From Comamonas resistens (GTDB lineage: Bacteria > Pseudomonadota > Gammaproteobacteria > Burkholderiales > Burkholderiaceae_C), in NCBI RefSeq assembly GCF_030064165.1, contig NZ_CP125947.1:2356001-2420000 (forward strand): DNA of 64,000 bases, in the 5' to 3' direction. Positions 53,796-63,661 of the stretch are shown in pieces. Each line of letters opens with the position of its first letter. Position 1 is the first letter of the stretch. The position numbers and the translations under genes were made by a program. The notes beneath the pieces were generated by a model, which was not told the origin of the DNA, searched no databases, and saw only the letters and a list, made by a program, of their open reading frames with translations.

Positions 53796-54497
53796 GTGAA
53801 AAAGCTCTACCCATCCGCAGAAGCGGCGCTCCAAGGCGTTGTGGCTGACGGGCAATTGCTGGCCGTTGGCGGCTTTGGCCTGTGCGGCATTCCCGAAGCC
53901 CTGATCGATGCGCTGGTGGCCAGCGGTGTCAAGGGGCTGACCGTGGCCTCGAACAATGCCGGCGTGGACGGTTTCGGCCTGGGCAAGCTGCTGGAGACGC
54001 GCCAGATCAAGAAAATGATCTCGTCCTATGTGGGCGAGAACAAGGAGTTCGAGCGCCAGTACCTGGCGGGCGAGCTGGAGCTGGAATTCACGCCCCAGGG
54101 CACGCTGGCCGAGAAGCTGCGCGCTGGCGGCGCCGGTATCCCCGCTTTCTTCACCAAGACCGGCGTGGGCACCATCGTGGCCGAAGGCAAGGAGCTGCGT
54201 GAATTCGACGGCGAGACCTATGTGATGGAGCGCTCGCTGGTGCCCGACGTGTCTCTGGTCAAGGCACACCGTGCCGACAAGAGCGGCAATCTGCAGTTCC
54301 GCCTGACGGCACGCAACTTCAACCCTGCCGCAGCCACTGCCGGCAAGATCTGCATCGTGGAAGTGGAGGAGATTGTCGAGGTCGGCGAGATCGCGCCTGA
54401 CGACATCCATCTGCCCGGCATCTATGTGCACCGCATCGTGCATAACGCCAACCCCGAAAAGCGCATCGAGAAGCGCACGATCACCGAGAAGAAATAA
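53796..54497 (+). CDS. scoA: 3-oxoacid CoA-transferase, subunit A
   Basis: A 233-aa alpha subunit that, with ScoB, moves CoA from succinyl-CoA to acetoacetate or another 3-oxoacid. [20 protein letters not shown] and [15 protein letters not shown] are the family's CoA-binding motifs; [20 protein letters not shown] is the second. The start is GTG at 53796, placed after AAAGGAGACAT. Expression is probably controlled by the divergent PAS-LuxR protein. It suits ketone-body or polyhydroxybutyrate turnover. Confidence 0.92.
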   Translation: MKKLYPSAEAALQGVVADGQLLAVGGFGLCGIPEALIDALVASGVKGLTVASNNAGVDGFGLGKLLETRQIKKMISSYVGENKEFERQYLAGELELEFTPQGTLAEKLRAGGAGIPAFFTKTGVGTIVAEGKELREFDGETYVMERSLVPDVSLVKAHRADKSGNLQFRLTARNFNPAAATAGKICIVEVEEIVEVGEIAPDDIHLPGIYVHRIVHNANPEKRIEKRTITEKK

Positions 54498-54508
54498 AGG
54501 AGCCCGAC

Positions 54509-55147
54509 ATGCCTTGGACCCAAGATCAGATGGCCGCACGCGCGGCTCAAGAACTCGAAGACGGCTTCTATGTCAACCTCGGTATCGGCATCCCCACGCT
54601 GGTGGCCAACCACACGGGCGACAAGGAAGTGTGGCTGCAATCCGAGAACGGCATGCTGGGCATCGGCCCGTTCCCGACCGAAGACCAGGTCGACGCTGAC
54701 CTGATCAACGCGGGCAAGCAGACCGTGACCACCATTGCCGGTTCGGCCATTTTTGGCTCTGACCAGTCTTTCGCCATGATTCGTGGCGGCAAGATCAATC
54801 TGTCCATCCTGGGCGCCATGCAAGTGTCCGAAAAGGGCGATCTGGCCAACTGGATGATTCCTGGCAAGATGGTCAAGGGCATGGGCGGCGCCATGGACCT
54901 GGTGGCTGGCGTCAAGCGCGTGATCGTGCTGATGGAGCATGTGGCCAGGAAGAAGGACGGCACGACCGATATGAAGATCTTGCCCGACTGCACATTGCCT
55001 CTGACGGGCGTGGGCGTGGTCAACCGCATCATCACCGACCTGGGCGTGATGGACGTGACTCCCCAAGGCCTGAAACTGGTGGAGCTGGCCGACGGCGTGA
55101 GCTTCGACGAGATTCAGTCCAAGACGGGCGTGACCTTGATCAAGTAA
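54509..55147 (+). CDS. scoB: 3-oxoacid CoA-transferase, subunit B
   Basis: A 212-aa beta subunit carrying the catalytic glutamate in [14 protein letters not shown] (Glu in SENG), preceded by [17 protein letters not shown]. It starts 11 bp after scoA behind AAAGGAGCCC and ends at an intrinsic terminator. Length and motifs are typical for the two-gene bacterial SCOT. Confidence 0.93.
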   Translation: MPWTQDQMAARAAQELEDGFYVNLGIGIPTLVANHTGDKEVWLQSENGMLGIGPFPTEDQVDADLINAGKQTVTTIAGSAIFGSDQSFAMIRGGKINLSILGAMQVSEKGDLANWMIPGKMVKGMGGAMDLVAGVKRVIVLMEHVARKKDGTTDMKILPDCTLPLTGVGVVNRIITDLGVMDVTPQGLKLVELADGVSFDEIQSKTGVTLIK

Positions 55148-55161
55148 GCGCGTCGATTTTC

Positions 55162-55188
55162 AAAAGGCCACCGACAGGTGGCCTTTTT
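55162..55188. terminator. Terminator after scoB
   Basis: AAAAGGCCACC (55162-55172), loop GACA, GGTGGCCTTTT (55177-55187), with a T run; the A-rich left arm makes it usable from the other strand too. Confidence 0.9.
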
Positions 55189-56045
55189 CATGGGCGCTGC
55201 ACGAGTGTGGCGGTCAGCGGACCGCGAAAGAAATCGATAAACACGCGCAGCTTGGGCGGCATCAGCTTGCGGGCCGGGTAATAGATATGAAAGCCTGACC
55301 ACGGCCGCTCAAACTTTTGCAACGCAGCCACCAGGCGGCCCTCTGCCAGCTCCGGCTGGATGCTGTCCACGAATTTGTGCGCCACGCCATAGCCCTGGCA
55401 GGCAGCGTGGGTGACATAGTGGTCGTCCGAGAAGATCAGGCGGCCATGTGTTTCCACCTCCAGTGTCTGGCCGTCCACTTCCAAAATCCAGGGCACAAAG
55501 CGCTTGATGCCCGGCAGCCGAAAACGGATGCAGTCATGCCGCGCCAAGTCTGCCGGCGTTTGCGGCATTCCGTGCTGCTGCCAGTACGCAGGACTGGCCA
55601 CGACCGCCTCCCATTGGCCCTGGTCCAGAGGTAGAGACACCATATCCCGCGCCAGAAAGGCACCGAGGCGAATACCTGCATCAAAGCCGTCGCGCACGAT
55701 GTCGGCAAAGCTGTCGTCGGTGAACAGCTCCAGCTGAATCTGCGGGTAGAGCGCCAGAAATTCGTCCAGGTGCGGGTTGATCAGCAAACCTGCCGCCAGA
55801 CGCGAGGTATTGATACGCAGCAGGCCCGCAGGTTCATCGTGCTGCGCTTGCACGCGCTGCAGTGCCGTTTGAAGCTGGTCGAGCAAGGGCGCAGCTTCGG
55901 CCAGCAGTTGGGCGCCGGCTTCCGTCAGCGAGACCTGACGGCTATTGCGGTGCAGCAAACGCAGGCCAGCTGTACTTCGAGCTTGCGCATTTGCTGCGAC
56001 ACGGCCGATGCACTGATCCCCAGCTGATTGCCGGCCTGGGTAAAG
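55188..56045 (-). pseudogene. LysR-type regulator, frameshifted
   Basis: The effector domain is intact and recognisable (LLHRNSRQVSLTEAGAQLL; LRINTSRLAAGLLINPHLDE; IRLGAFLARDMVSLPLDQGQ). The matching HTH lies in another frame: FTQAGNQLGISASAVSQQMR, KLEVQLA is encoded from about 56044 to 55967. Restoring one G at the GGCC near 55966 rejoins the two frames as KLEVQLGLRLLHRNSR. Upstream of FTQAG the first helix of the HTH is not recognisable, so the gene also seems to lack its start. Either a decayed gene or, less likely, a sequence error plus an odd start. Confidence 0.75.
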
Positions 56046-56247
56046 ATGAGTGAGCGGCACGGGATTTGCCGCAGCCTCAGGGTTTTGGCTTGCAATCCTT
56101 GAGCAAGGCATTCGCGGGCTGCAATTCTCGGCAGGCTAAGGTGCTGAATGCCCAGGCTTTGATTTCACACTATCTGGATTTCTGTAACACAAGCCGCTTT
56201 ATGGGCGACACTATGAGGCAGTCAAGATCGTCCCATCAAAAAAAGCA

Positions 56248-57591
56248 ATGAGTGAGAACCAAGAGCTTAGCCCAGGCCAGCAAGAGCTTGGGCGGCACGA
56301 AGAGAATGCGCATTTTCTGCGCGCCGTCACGGATATGGCCGGGCATCTGCCGGTGGTGACGGGGGATGCCATCTATACCGACAAAGGCATCAAGCTCGTG
56401 GACAAGGGGGCGCGCGTCGACCAGCGCCTGTATGAGCGGCTGGTCAGCCACAAGCTGCGCGATCCGATTGACGAAAGCCTGATGGCCGAGAATCCGGTCG
56501 ATGCCAATGCCCTGCTGGCGCTGGCGCAGAGTCAGTGCGAAAGCATCGAACTGCTGCGCCGCATGGTCAATGATCTGCAAGGCCCCGAGCGCCTGCTGGC
56601 TCCCCTCAAGGGCCTGCTGCTGCCCCGCTCGATTGCCTTCAAGCTGACCGTCATGCGCGAGCAGCGCTGCGAGCTGTTCACACACAGCCTGCAGATGACG
56701 CTGGTGTCCATCTTTCTGGCGCTCAAGAATGGCTGGAGCGAGCATGAATGCGTGTCCCTGGCCACAGCAGCGCTGCTGCACGATGTGGGCATGCTCTATA
56801 TGGACCCGGCCTGGACGGACCCCGAGCACCGCCTGTCCACCTCGCAGCGCAAGCATCTGGTGGCACATTCCGTGACCGCCATGCTGGTGGTACGCGATGC
56901 CAAGGCTTATGCGCAGACGGTGGAGCTGGCCGTGCTGGAGCACCATGAGCGCATGGACGGCAGCGGCTATCCGCGCGGTGTGCCCGGGGCTTCCATCTCG
57001 CCCATGGGGCAGGTACTGCTGCTGGCCGAAGTCGTGTCTGCCTTCTTCGAGAAATTCAGCGACATGCCGGGTCAGCGTCTGTCGCTGATGCTGCGCATGA
57101 ATCACAAAAGCTACCCGGCCGATCTGGTGCACCATATTCTGCCGCTGCTGTACGACGAGACCCAGCCCGGTTTGCCGCTGGAGCCCATGCAGGCCGAGGT
57201 GGCGCACAGCACGGCAGCGCTGGAAGCCGCGCTGACCATGTGGTCCCAGCTGCGCTCCAATTTCCCCGTAGGCTGGAGCCACCTGCCCGAGGCGCAAAGC
57301 GCCAACTTTGTGGAGCAAAGCCTGCAGCTGCTGCAGAAGCAACTGGCCGAGGCAGGCTCTCACCCCAGCCAGCAACTGCATGTGCTCAGCTATCTCAAGG
57401 ACGATGCGCAAGGCATGGGCGAGCTGGCACTGGTCAACCGCGAAGCGCTGTGGAAGCTGCAGTCCATCATCAACGACTGCCTGCGCCGCTGGCCCGTCAC
57501 CACGGTGCGCGGCACTGCTTTGGAGGGCGCGGTCATCCAGTGGTGCGATGCCTGCGCGTGCATCGAGCCGCCGGCCAGGCAGGGCGTCTGA
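56248..57591 (+). CDS. HD-GYP domain protein (cyclic-di-GMP phosphodiesterase type)
   Basis: A 447-aa protein. The HD motif is in ATAALLHDVGMLYMD (about residues 171-185) and the GYP motif in LEHHERMDGSGYPRG, so both metal/c-di-GMP signatures are present. The 150-residue N-terminus contains ITDMAGHLP-like and LPRSIAFKLTVMREQRCEL segments without a named sensor. The C-terminal 130 residues are extra to the minimal HD-GYP domain. It would lower c-di-GMP and so affect motility or biofilm. Monocistronic. Confidence 0.87.
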   Translation: MSENQELSPGQQELGRHEENAHFLRAVTDMAGHLPVVTGDAIYTDKGIKLVDKGARVDQRLYERLVSHKLRDPIDESLMAENPVDANALLALAQSQCESIELLRRMVNDLQGPERLLAPLKGLLLPRSIAFKLTVMREQRCELFTHSLQMTLVSIFLALKNGWSEHECVSLATAALLHDVGMLYMDPAWTDPEHRLSTSQRKHLVAHSVTAMLVVRDAKAYAQTVELAVLEHHERMDGSGYPRGVPGASISPMGQVLLLAEVVSAFFEKFSDMPGQRLSLMLRMNHKSYPADLVHHILPLLYDETQPGLPLEPMQAEVAHSTAALEAALTMWSQLRSNFPVGWSHLPEAQSANFVEQSLQLLQKQLAEAGSHPSQQLHVLSYLKDDAQGMGELALVNREALWKLQSIINDCLRRWPVTTVRGTALEGAVIQWCDACACIEPPARQGV

Positions 57592-57740
57592 GTGCATTGC
57601 AGAAGGGGCTGGCATATAGAAGATAGGCCGCCGGACGTTTCCGAGGCAGGGTATTGCTGCCCAGCCAGCCTGGGTTGCGCTTTCCCATTGCCTGCAGCCA
57701 GCCTGCCCATTGGCTTGACCAGATTCAGTCGCTTAAAAAC

Positions 57741-57786
57741 TGATAGCTGCTAGCGCTTTCTGCATAAGCGTTAGAGGCATTTTTGT
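57741..57786. repeat. AGC palindromic repeat upstream of imuA
   Basis: TGATAGCTGCTAGCGCTT and TAAGCGTTAGAGGCAT flank TCTGCA; the right arm is partly decayed; TTTTTGTC follows. Confidence 0.7.
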
Positions 57787-57839
57787 CATTGATTCCTCTG
57801 CCGGAGTGGGATTGATGCATTCGTGCATTTTCTTGATTA

Positions 57840-57855
57840 CTGTATATTTATACAG
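57840..57855 (+). promoter_or_regulatory. LexA (SOS) box of the imu cassette
   Basis: CTGTATATTTATACAG matches the LexA consensus CTGT-N8-ACAG perfectly and is a complete palindrome except at its centre. It ends 15 bp before the imuA start, so LexA would block transcription or initiation directly. Confidence 0.9.
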
Positions 57856-57870
57856 TATTTGAGAAATGCC

Positions 57871-58695
57871 ATGTCCCAGCCGCTCCACGCCTTCACGAAC
57901 AGGACCGCCCTGCAGGCCTTGCCTTGTGCTGCGCGTCTGCAAGAGGTGCAGCTTGACGGTGTCTGGCGCGGCAGCGACTGGCATGGGGGGCGCATGCAGC
58001 AGACCTGGCCCAGCGGCCATGCGGCGCTGGACGCAGAGCTGCCCGGTGGCGGCTGGCCTGGCAACGCGCTGGTGCAGATTCAGCAGGCACCGCACACCCA
58101 TGCCGAGTGGGCACTGCTGCTGCCCGCACTGGCCGCGCAGGCATGCCAGCACAATGGGCAACTGGTGCTGGTGGCACCGCCCTATCTGCCATTTGCGCCA
58201 GCGCTGCAGGCGGCGGGCATTGCGCCGCAGCGGCTGTGCTGTGTGCAGGCGCCGGATCGGCTCGCGCAGGAGCTGGCCTGGGCCTGCGAGCAAGCGCTGC
58301 ATTGCCGCGATGTGCTGGCCGTGCTGGCCTGGCTGCCGCAGCTGACGCTGCCGGCGCAGCGGCGCCTGCAACTGGCTGCCGCATCGCAGGGACGGCCCAT
58401 GTGGCTGTGGCAGGACCTGCAAGCCGGGCAGCACAGCTCGCCTGCGGCCTTGCGCCTGCGTCTGGAAAGAGCGCCGCAGGCCGGTGCGGCGAATGGCTTG
58501 CAGGTCCAGATCCTCAAGCGCCGCGGCCCTTGCCTGGACCATCCCGTGCAGCTATCGCTTGCGCACTGGGCCTGGATGCCGGTGCTGCAGGCACAGGCCG
58601 GTCGGCATGCGCGCCAGAGCGAAGAGGCGGCCTTGCTCATGCAGGGGCGGGCCATGTCACACGCGCTGGGCGCAGCGCCCGTCATGGTGGACTGA
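57871..58695 (+). CDS. imuA: ImuA, translesion synthesis accessory protein
   Basis: A 274-aa RecA/SulA-like protein of the mutasome. LDAELPGGGWPGNALVQIQQ is the typical ImuA opening (ELPGGGWP), followed by EWALLLPALAAQA and LVLVAPPYLPFAPAL. ATG 57871 follows GAGAAATGCC and lies 15 bp after the LexA box. It is followed by imuB (2 bp) and dnaE2. It is thought to help ImuB and DnaE2 at stalled forks. Confidence 0.87.
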   Translation: MSQPLHAFTNRTALQALPCAARLQEVQLDGVWRGSDWHGGRMQQTWPSGHAALDAELPGGGWPGNALVQIQQAPHTHAEWALLLPALAAQACQHNGQLVLVAPPYLPFAPALQAAGIAPQRLCCVQAPDRLAQELAWACEQALHCRDVLAVLAWLPQLTLPAQRRLQLAAASQGRPMWLWQDLQAGQHSSPAALRLRLERAPQAGAANGLQVQILKRRGPCLDHPVQLSLAHWAWMPVLQAQAGRHARQSEEAALLMQGRAMSHALGAAPVMVD

Positions 58696-58697
58696 TC

Positions 58698-60197
58698 ATG
58701 CAAGCCCATGAGCACTGGATTGCCTGGCCTCTGGCATTGCTGGCGGCGCCACAAGGAAGGGAGGAGCCTGAGGGGAAGGAGGCTGTGCCTGTCACCGCGG
58801 CGGAGAGTGCCTGTTGGTGGGCACTGGAGTTCTCGCCGCGCGTGGCGGTTCTGGAAGAGGCCTTGCTCATGGAAACCAGCATGGTCCAGCGCCTCTGGGG
58901 TGGCCTGCAGCCCATGCTGGAGCAGCTGGACCGGGCTTTTGCCCTGGCCTGCCTGGCCTCTCAGGCCGGTATGCCGGATGCAGAGCTGGGAAAAAGCATG
59001 GTCCGCGCCGAGGCCGATACGCCCTGGCTGGCGCTGGCCAGACTGAGGCTGATGCAAAGACTCCAAGAGCAGGGCAAGGCCCTGCCTGCCGCCATGCCCG
59101 CCGATGCGCTGCCGCTGTGGACCTTGACGGTTTTGCAGCAGCACAGCGCTGTCTTGATGCGTCTGGGCTGCAGGACCTGGGGGCAGGCGCGAGAGCTGCC
59201 GCGCGCAGGTCTCTCGCGTCGTCTGGGGGGCCAGCTCTTGCGTGTGCTGGACGAGGCCTATGGTCTGCTGCCACAGCCCATGAACTGGCTTCAGCTGCCC
59301 GAGACATTCGTGCTGCGCCATGACCTAGGCTACCCCGCACGCAATGCGGATGCGGTGCTGCAGGTGGCCCAGCCCTTGCTGCGAGCGCTGCAATCATGGT
59401 TGCAGGCACGTCACCACGCGGTGCTGTCGCTGCAACTGCGCTGGCACCATGATCTGCGCCGCATTGACGGGCAGGAGTTGCCGGCGTGGGAGAGCTTATG
59501 CATACGCACGGCCCAGCCCACGCAGGGCATGGCGCATCTGCAGCGCCTGCTGCGCGAGCACCTGGGCCAGCAGCACTGGCGTGCACCTGTGGACATGCTG
59601 GAGCTGCAGGCGCTGAAGACCGTGCCCTGGTCGGCCGCGCCACTCAGTTGCCTGCCCGATCTGGCCGCGCAACAAGGCAGCGCAAACAGTCTGGCCTGGC
59701 ATGAGTGGGTGGAGCGGGTCGGGGCGCGCTGGGGAGATGAAGCCGTGCGCATGGTCGAACCCCATGCCGACTATCGCCCCGAAGCCATGCAAAGCTGGAA
59801 AAGCGCTGCACAGTGCAATACACGGTCCGCCCAACAGTCTACTCAACAGCGCGCTGCTGCCTTGCCCGGCGCTGCTGGAAAAAGTCGTACTCGCCACGAT
59901 TGCAGCGACCCCTGGCAGGCGCTATGGCCGCCCTGGCTGCTGCCCCGGCCCGAGGCCTTGGCGATCCGGAACAATCGTCCCCACTGGCATGGGCCGCTGC
60001 AGCTGCGTGCCGGGCCCTATCGGCTGGAGTCAGGCTGGTGGGAGGGGGCGCAAACACTGGCCGCGCGCGACTATTTTGTGGCGTTCAACGAAGTGGTCGG
60101 CCATGTCTGGATTTACCGTGAGAGGGCGCAGACCGGCGCATGGCTGACGGCTGCCAGTCATGCGCCCAGCTGGTTTGTGCAAGGTGTCTATGGCTGA
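58698..60197 (+). CDS. imuB: ImuB, catalytically inactive Y-family polymerase-like protein
   Basis: A 499-aa Y-family-related protein that serves as the beta-clamp adaptor for DnaE2. WIAWPLALLAAPQ, the VLEEALLMETSMVQRLWGGL segment and RTWGQARELPRAGLSRRLGG (thumb/finger region) fit ImuB; the polymerase acidic residues are absent as expected. The C-terminal WKSAAQCNTRSAQQS region is low in similarity, and DYFVAFNEVVGHVWIYRER closes the protein. It overlaps dnaE2 by 8 bp. Confidence 0.87.
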   Translation: MQAHEHWIAWPLALLAAPQGREEPEGKEAVPVTAAESACWWALEFSPRVAVLEEALLMETSMVQRLWGGLQPMLEQLDRAFALACLASQAGMPDAELGKSMVRAEADTPWLALARLRLMQRLQEQGKALPAAMPADALPLWTLTVLQQHSAVLMRLGCRTWGQARELPRAGLSRRLGGQLLRVLDEAYGLLPQPMNWLQLPETFVLRHDLGYPARNADAVLQVAQPLLRALQSWLQARHHAVLSLQLRWHHDLRRIDGQELPAWESLCIRTAQPTQGMAHLQRLLREHLGQQHWRAPVDMLELQALKTVPWSAAPLSCLPDLAAQQGSANSLAWHEWVERVGARWGDEAVRMVEPHADYRPEAMQSWKSAAQCNTRSAQQSTQQRAAALPGAAGKSRTRHDCSDPWQALWPPWLLPRPEALAIRNNRPHWHGPLQLRAGPYRLESGWWEGAQTLAARDYFVAFNEVVGHVWIYRERAQTGAWLTAASHAPSWFVQGVYG

Positions 60198-63100
60198 GCT
60201 CACCATGCTGGATGGCGCTGTACCGCAGTCCGCGCCGCCGCCCACCGTCACCCCTGCCTCACCCATGGCGCAGGGCGCGGGCAGAGGGCCGCTGGCCTAT
60301 GCAGAGCTGCACTGCCTGTCCAGCTTCAGCTTTCTGCGTGGCGCCTCGTCGCCGGCCGAGCTGGTGCATCGCGCCAAAAGCCTGGGCTATGCGGCACTGG
60401 CCCTGACCGATGAGTGCTCGGTCGCCGGTGCCGTGCGCGCCCATGAGGCGGCCAAAGACTGCGGCCTGCATCTGATCCATGGCAGCGAATTTGTCTGGGG
60501 TTCGCTCAAGATCGTGGCGCTGGCGCGCGATCTGCTGGGCTGGGGCAATCTCTGCGAATTCATCACGGCCGCGCGCGGCCGTGCGGCAAAGGGCGCTTAT
60601 GTGGTGGATGAAGCCAGCCCCTGGCATCTGTTGCAGCAAGGCTGTGAATGCCTTCTGCTGCCCTGCCGTAGCGCGCTTGATGCTTCTGATCCTGTAGCTA
60701 TTGGCACTTGTCTATCAAGAGTTTCCTCTTGTTTGGATGCCAGGTCCTTATGGCTGGGCGTGGAGCTGCACCTGGAGCCCGACGACAGCCTGTGGCTGCA
60801 GACGCTGCAGCAGGTGGGCATGGACCTGGGCCTGCCGCTGCTGGCCTGCGGTGATGTGCATATGCATGCACGCTCGCGCAAGCCGCTGCAGGATGTGGTG
60901 ACCGCGATTCGCCTGGGCCGTACGGTGGCCGAGTGCGGTTTTGCGCTGCAGCCCAATGGCGAGCGGCATCTGCGCTCGCGCCTGCGGCTGGCTTCGCTCT
61001 ACCCCCGGGCCATGCTGGATGCCACGCTGCGCCTGGCTCAGCGCTGCCATTTCAGCCTCGACGAAATCCGTTATCACTATCCGCAAGAAAGCGTGCTGCC
61101 CGGCATGACGGCCACGCAGACTCTGGCCTGGCTGACCTGGGAAGGGGCGGCGGGGCGTTACCCCGAGGGCATTCCCGAGGAGGTGCGCACACAGCTGCTC
61201 AAGGAGCTGCAGCTGATCGCCGATGAACAGTACGAGATGTACTTTCTGACCGTGCATGACATCGTGCGTTATGCGCGCAGCATCGGCATTCTGTGCCAGG
61301 GCCGGGGCTCGGCCGCGAATTCGGCCGTCTGCTACTGCCTGGGCATCACGGCGGTGAACCCGCTGGGCAACAACCTGCTGTTCGAGCGTTTCATCAGCAA
61401 GGAGCGCAGCGAGCCGCCCGATATCGATGTGGACTTCGAGCATGCGCGGCGCGAAGAGGTCATTCAGTACATCTACGAAAAATACGGGCGCGAGCGGGCA
61501 GCGCTCACAGCTGTGGTCAGTTGCTGGCGCAGCCGCAGCGCGTTGCGCGATGTGGGCAAGGCCCTGGGTCTGCCTGCCGACTTGATCGACGCCTTGGCCA
61601 AGGGACAGTACTGGTTCAGCGAACATGCCAAGGCCCAGGCTGAAAAAGCAGAGCAGCCTGCGCAGACTGGGCCTGCGGACGCGGCAGAAACAGCGATGGA
61701 AGAGCAGGGGCCTGAAGTCCTGCCCGAAGACTGGGTGGAGCGCAAGTTCAAGGAGGCCCAGGTGCTGGCCGAGGAAAAAGCCAGCGCCGTCAGTGCACAC
61801 CAGCTGCGTTTGTGGATAGAGCTGGCCTGGCAGCTCAAGGACAGTCCGCGTCACCTGAGTCAGCATGTCGGCGGTTTTGTGCTGACCGAGGGCCGGCTCA
61901 CACGTCTGGTGCCGGTGGAGCCTGCGACCATGGAGAAACGCTCCGTCATTCAATGGGACAAGGATGACCTGGATATCGTCGGCCTGCTCAAGGTCGATGT
62001 GCTGGCACTGGGCATGCTGACCATGCTGCGCAACGCGCTTGATGAGCGCGCACGCTGGCGCGGCGAGCGCTGGGAGCTGCACCAGATTCCGCAGGAAGAT
62101 GCGGCCACCTACACCATGATCTGCAAGGCCGATACCGTGGGCACCTTCCAGATCGAGAGCCGAGCCCAGATGAGCATGCTGCCGCGCCTGCAGCCACGCA
62201 CTTTCTATGACCTGGTGGTGGAAGTCGCCATCGTGCGGCCCGGGCCGATTCAGGGCGGCATGGTCCATCCCTATCTGCTGGCGCGCGAGCGTCAGCGCAG
62301 GGGGATGACCTTGAAGCTGGAGAAGCCTGACCTGGAAAAAGCGCTCAAGCGGACTCTGGGCGTGCCTATTTTCCAGGAGCAGGTCATGCAGATTGCCATT
62401 GAGGCCGGTGGCTTTTCAGCGGGCCGTGCCGATGAGTTGCGCCGCTCCATGGCCGCATGGAAGCGCAAAGGCGGCGTGCATCGTTTCAAGGATGAGCTGA
62501 TCGATGGAATGATCGCCAACAAATACAGCGCCGAGTTTGCCAATGCCATCTTTCAGCAGATGCTGGGCTTTGGCGAATATGGCTTCCCCGAAAGTCATGC
62601 CTACAGCTTTGCGCTGCTGGCCTATGCCAGCGCCTGGCTCAAGCGCCATGAGCCGGCGATCTTTCTGCAGGCCTTGCTCAACGCCCAGCCCATGGGCTTT
62701 TATGCACCGTCTCAACTGGTGCAGGATGCGCGCCGCCATGGTGTGCGCGTGTTGCCCGTCGATGTCTGCCATAGCCACTGGCATTGCACGCTCGAAGAGC
62801 CGCTGGCCCCCGTACGCGGTGTGGCGCAATCCCAGCCTGCGGTGCGCCTGGGCCTGAACCGGGTGGCGCAGCTGGGCAAGGCTGCAGCGCTGCGCATTCA
62901 GGAGCAAGCGGCGCAGGCCCCATGGGCGGATGTGGCCGATCTGGCCATCAGGGCGCAGCTCGATCAGTCGCAGATGCAGGCCCTGGCCGCTGCCGATGCG
63001 CTGCGCAGCCTGGCAGGTCACCGACGTCAGCAGATGTGGGATGCCGCTGCGCAGGCACGCTTGCCGCCGCTGTTTGCCCAGGCGCCCATTCATGAGCCGC

Positions 63101-63615
63101 AACTGGAGCTGCCTGCGGCCAAGGAGGGTGAGGAAATCATGTTTGACTACGCGGCCACGGGCCTGAGTCTGCGCCGCCACCCGCTGGCGCTGCTGCGCGA
63201 AAAGCTGGTGCGCCATGGCATAGGCACGGCGGCTCAGTTGCGCCAGATGCTGCCCGGCCAGAAAGTGCGCGCCTGCGGTATCGTCACCGTGCGCCAGCGC
63301 CCGCCCACGGCTGGGGGCACGCTGTTCATCACGCTGGAGGATGAAACCGGCGTCATCAATCTGGTGGTCTGGAGCAAGACTTTCGAGCGTTACCAACCCG
63401 CGCTGCTGCAGTCACGCCTGCTGGCCGTGGAGGGCGTGTGGCAGCGCAGCAGCGCGCCGCAGCTGCAGGAAGATGAATTGGAGCCAAAACAGCTCCAAAC
63501 CAAGGTGGGAGAAGCGCCAGCTGCTCATCATTTGGTAGTCATGCGGGCCAAGAACATGACGCACTGGCTGGGCCGCTTTGCGCAAGTGGGCCTGAGCAGC
63601 CGCGACTTTCATTGA
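60190..63615 (+). CDS. dnaE2: Error-prone DNA polymerase DnaE2 (ImuC)
   Basis: A 1141-aa C-family polymerase for SOS mutagenesis. The PHP domain opens with YAELHCLSSFSFLRGASSPA; the polymerase active site is PPDIDVDFEHARREEVIQYI with its Asp residues; YGFPESHAYSFALLAYASAW and the OB-fold near TLFITLEDETGVINLVVWSK complete it. ATG 60190 (MAELTML) is chosen, overlapping imuB by 8 bp. An insert near residue 178 (DPVAIGTCLSRVSSC) is encoded by an AGC-type repeat (60693-60724). It lies last in the LexA-controlled cassette. Confidence 0.93.
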   Translation: MAELTMLDGAVPQSAPPPTVTPASPMAQGAGRGPLAYAELHCLSSFSFLRGASSPAELVHRAKSLGYAALALTDECSVAGAVRAHEAAKDCGLHLIHGSEFVWGSLKIVALARDLLGWGNLCEFITAARGRAAKGAYVVDEASPWHLLQQGCECLLLPCRSALDASDPVAIGTCLSRVSSCLDARSLWLGVELHLEPDDSLWLQTLQQVGMDLGLPLLACGDVHMHARSRKPLQDVVTAIRLGRTVAECGFALQPNGERHLRSRLRLASLYPRAMLDATLRLAQRCHFSLDEIRYHYPQESVLPGMTATQTLAWLTWEGAAGRYPEGIPEEVRTQLLKELQLIADEQYEMYFLTVHDIVRYARSIGILCQGRGSAANSAVCYCLGITAVNPLGNNLLFERFISKERSEPPDIDVDFEHARREEVIQYIYEKYGRERAALTAVVSCWRSRSALRDVGKALGLPADLIDALAKGQYWFSEHAKAQAEKAEQPAQTGPADAAETAMEEQGPEVLPEDWVERKFKEAQVLAEEKASAVSAHQLRLWIELAWQLKDSPRHLSQHVGGFVLTEGRLTRLVPVEPATMEKRSVIQWDKDDLDIVGLLKVDVLALGMLTMLRNALDERARWRGERWELHQIPQEDAATYTMICKADTVGTFQIESRAQMSMLPRLQPRTFYDLVVEVAIVRPGPIQGGMVHPYLLARERQRRGMTLKLEKPDLEKALKRTLGVPIFQEQVMQIAIEAGGFSAGRADELRRSMAAWKRKGGVHRFKDELIDGMIANKYSAEFANAIFQQMLGFGEYGFPESHAYSFALLAYASAWLKRHEPAIFLQALLNAQPMGFYAPSQLVQDARRHGVRVLPVDVCHSHWHCTLEEPLAPVRGVAQSQPAVRLGLNRVAQLGKAAALRIQEQAAQAPWADVADLAIRAQLDQSQMQALAAADALRSLAGHRRQQMWDAAAQARLPPLFAQAPIHEPQLELPAAKEGEEIMFDYAATGLSLRRHPLALLREKLVRHGIGTAAQLRQMLPGQKVRACGIVTVRQRPPTAGGTLFITLEDETGVINLVVWSKTFERYQPALLQSRLLAVEGVWQRSSAPQLQEDELEPKQLQTKVGEAPAAHHLVVMRAKNMTHWLGRFAQVGLSSRDFH
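60693..60724. repeat. AGC repeat inside dnaE2
   Basis: TGTAGCTATTGGCACTTG, then TCTATCAAGAGTTT, matches the intergenic copy at 37218 closely. The frame stays open within the PHP domain. Confidence 0.6.
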
Positions 63616-63661
63616 ATTGCTGAGGTCATGTGTGAAGTGGCTGCGCCTTGCGTGGGCGGGC

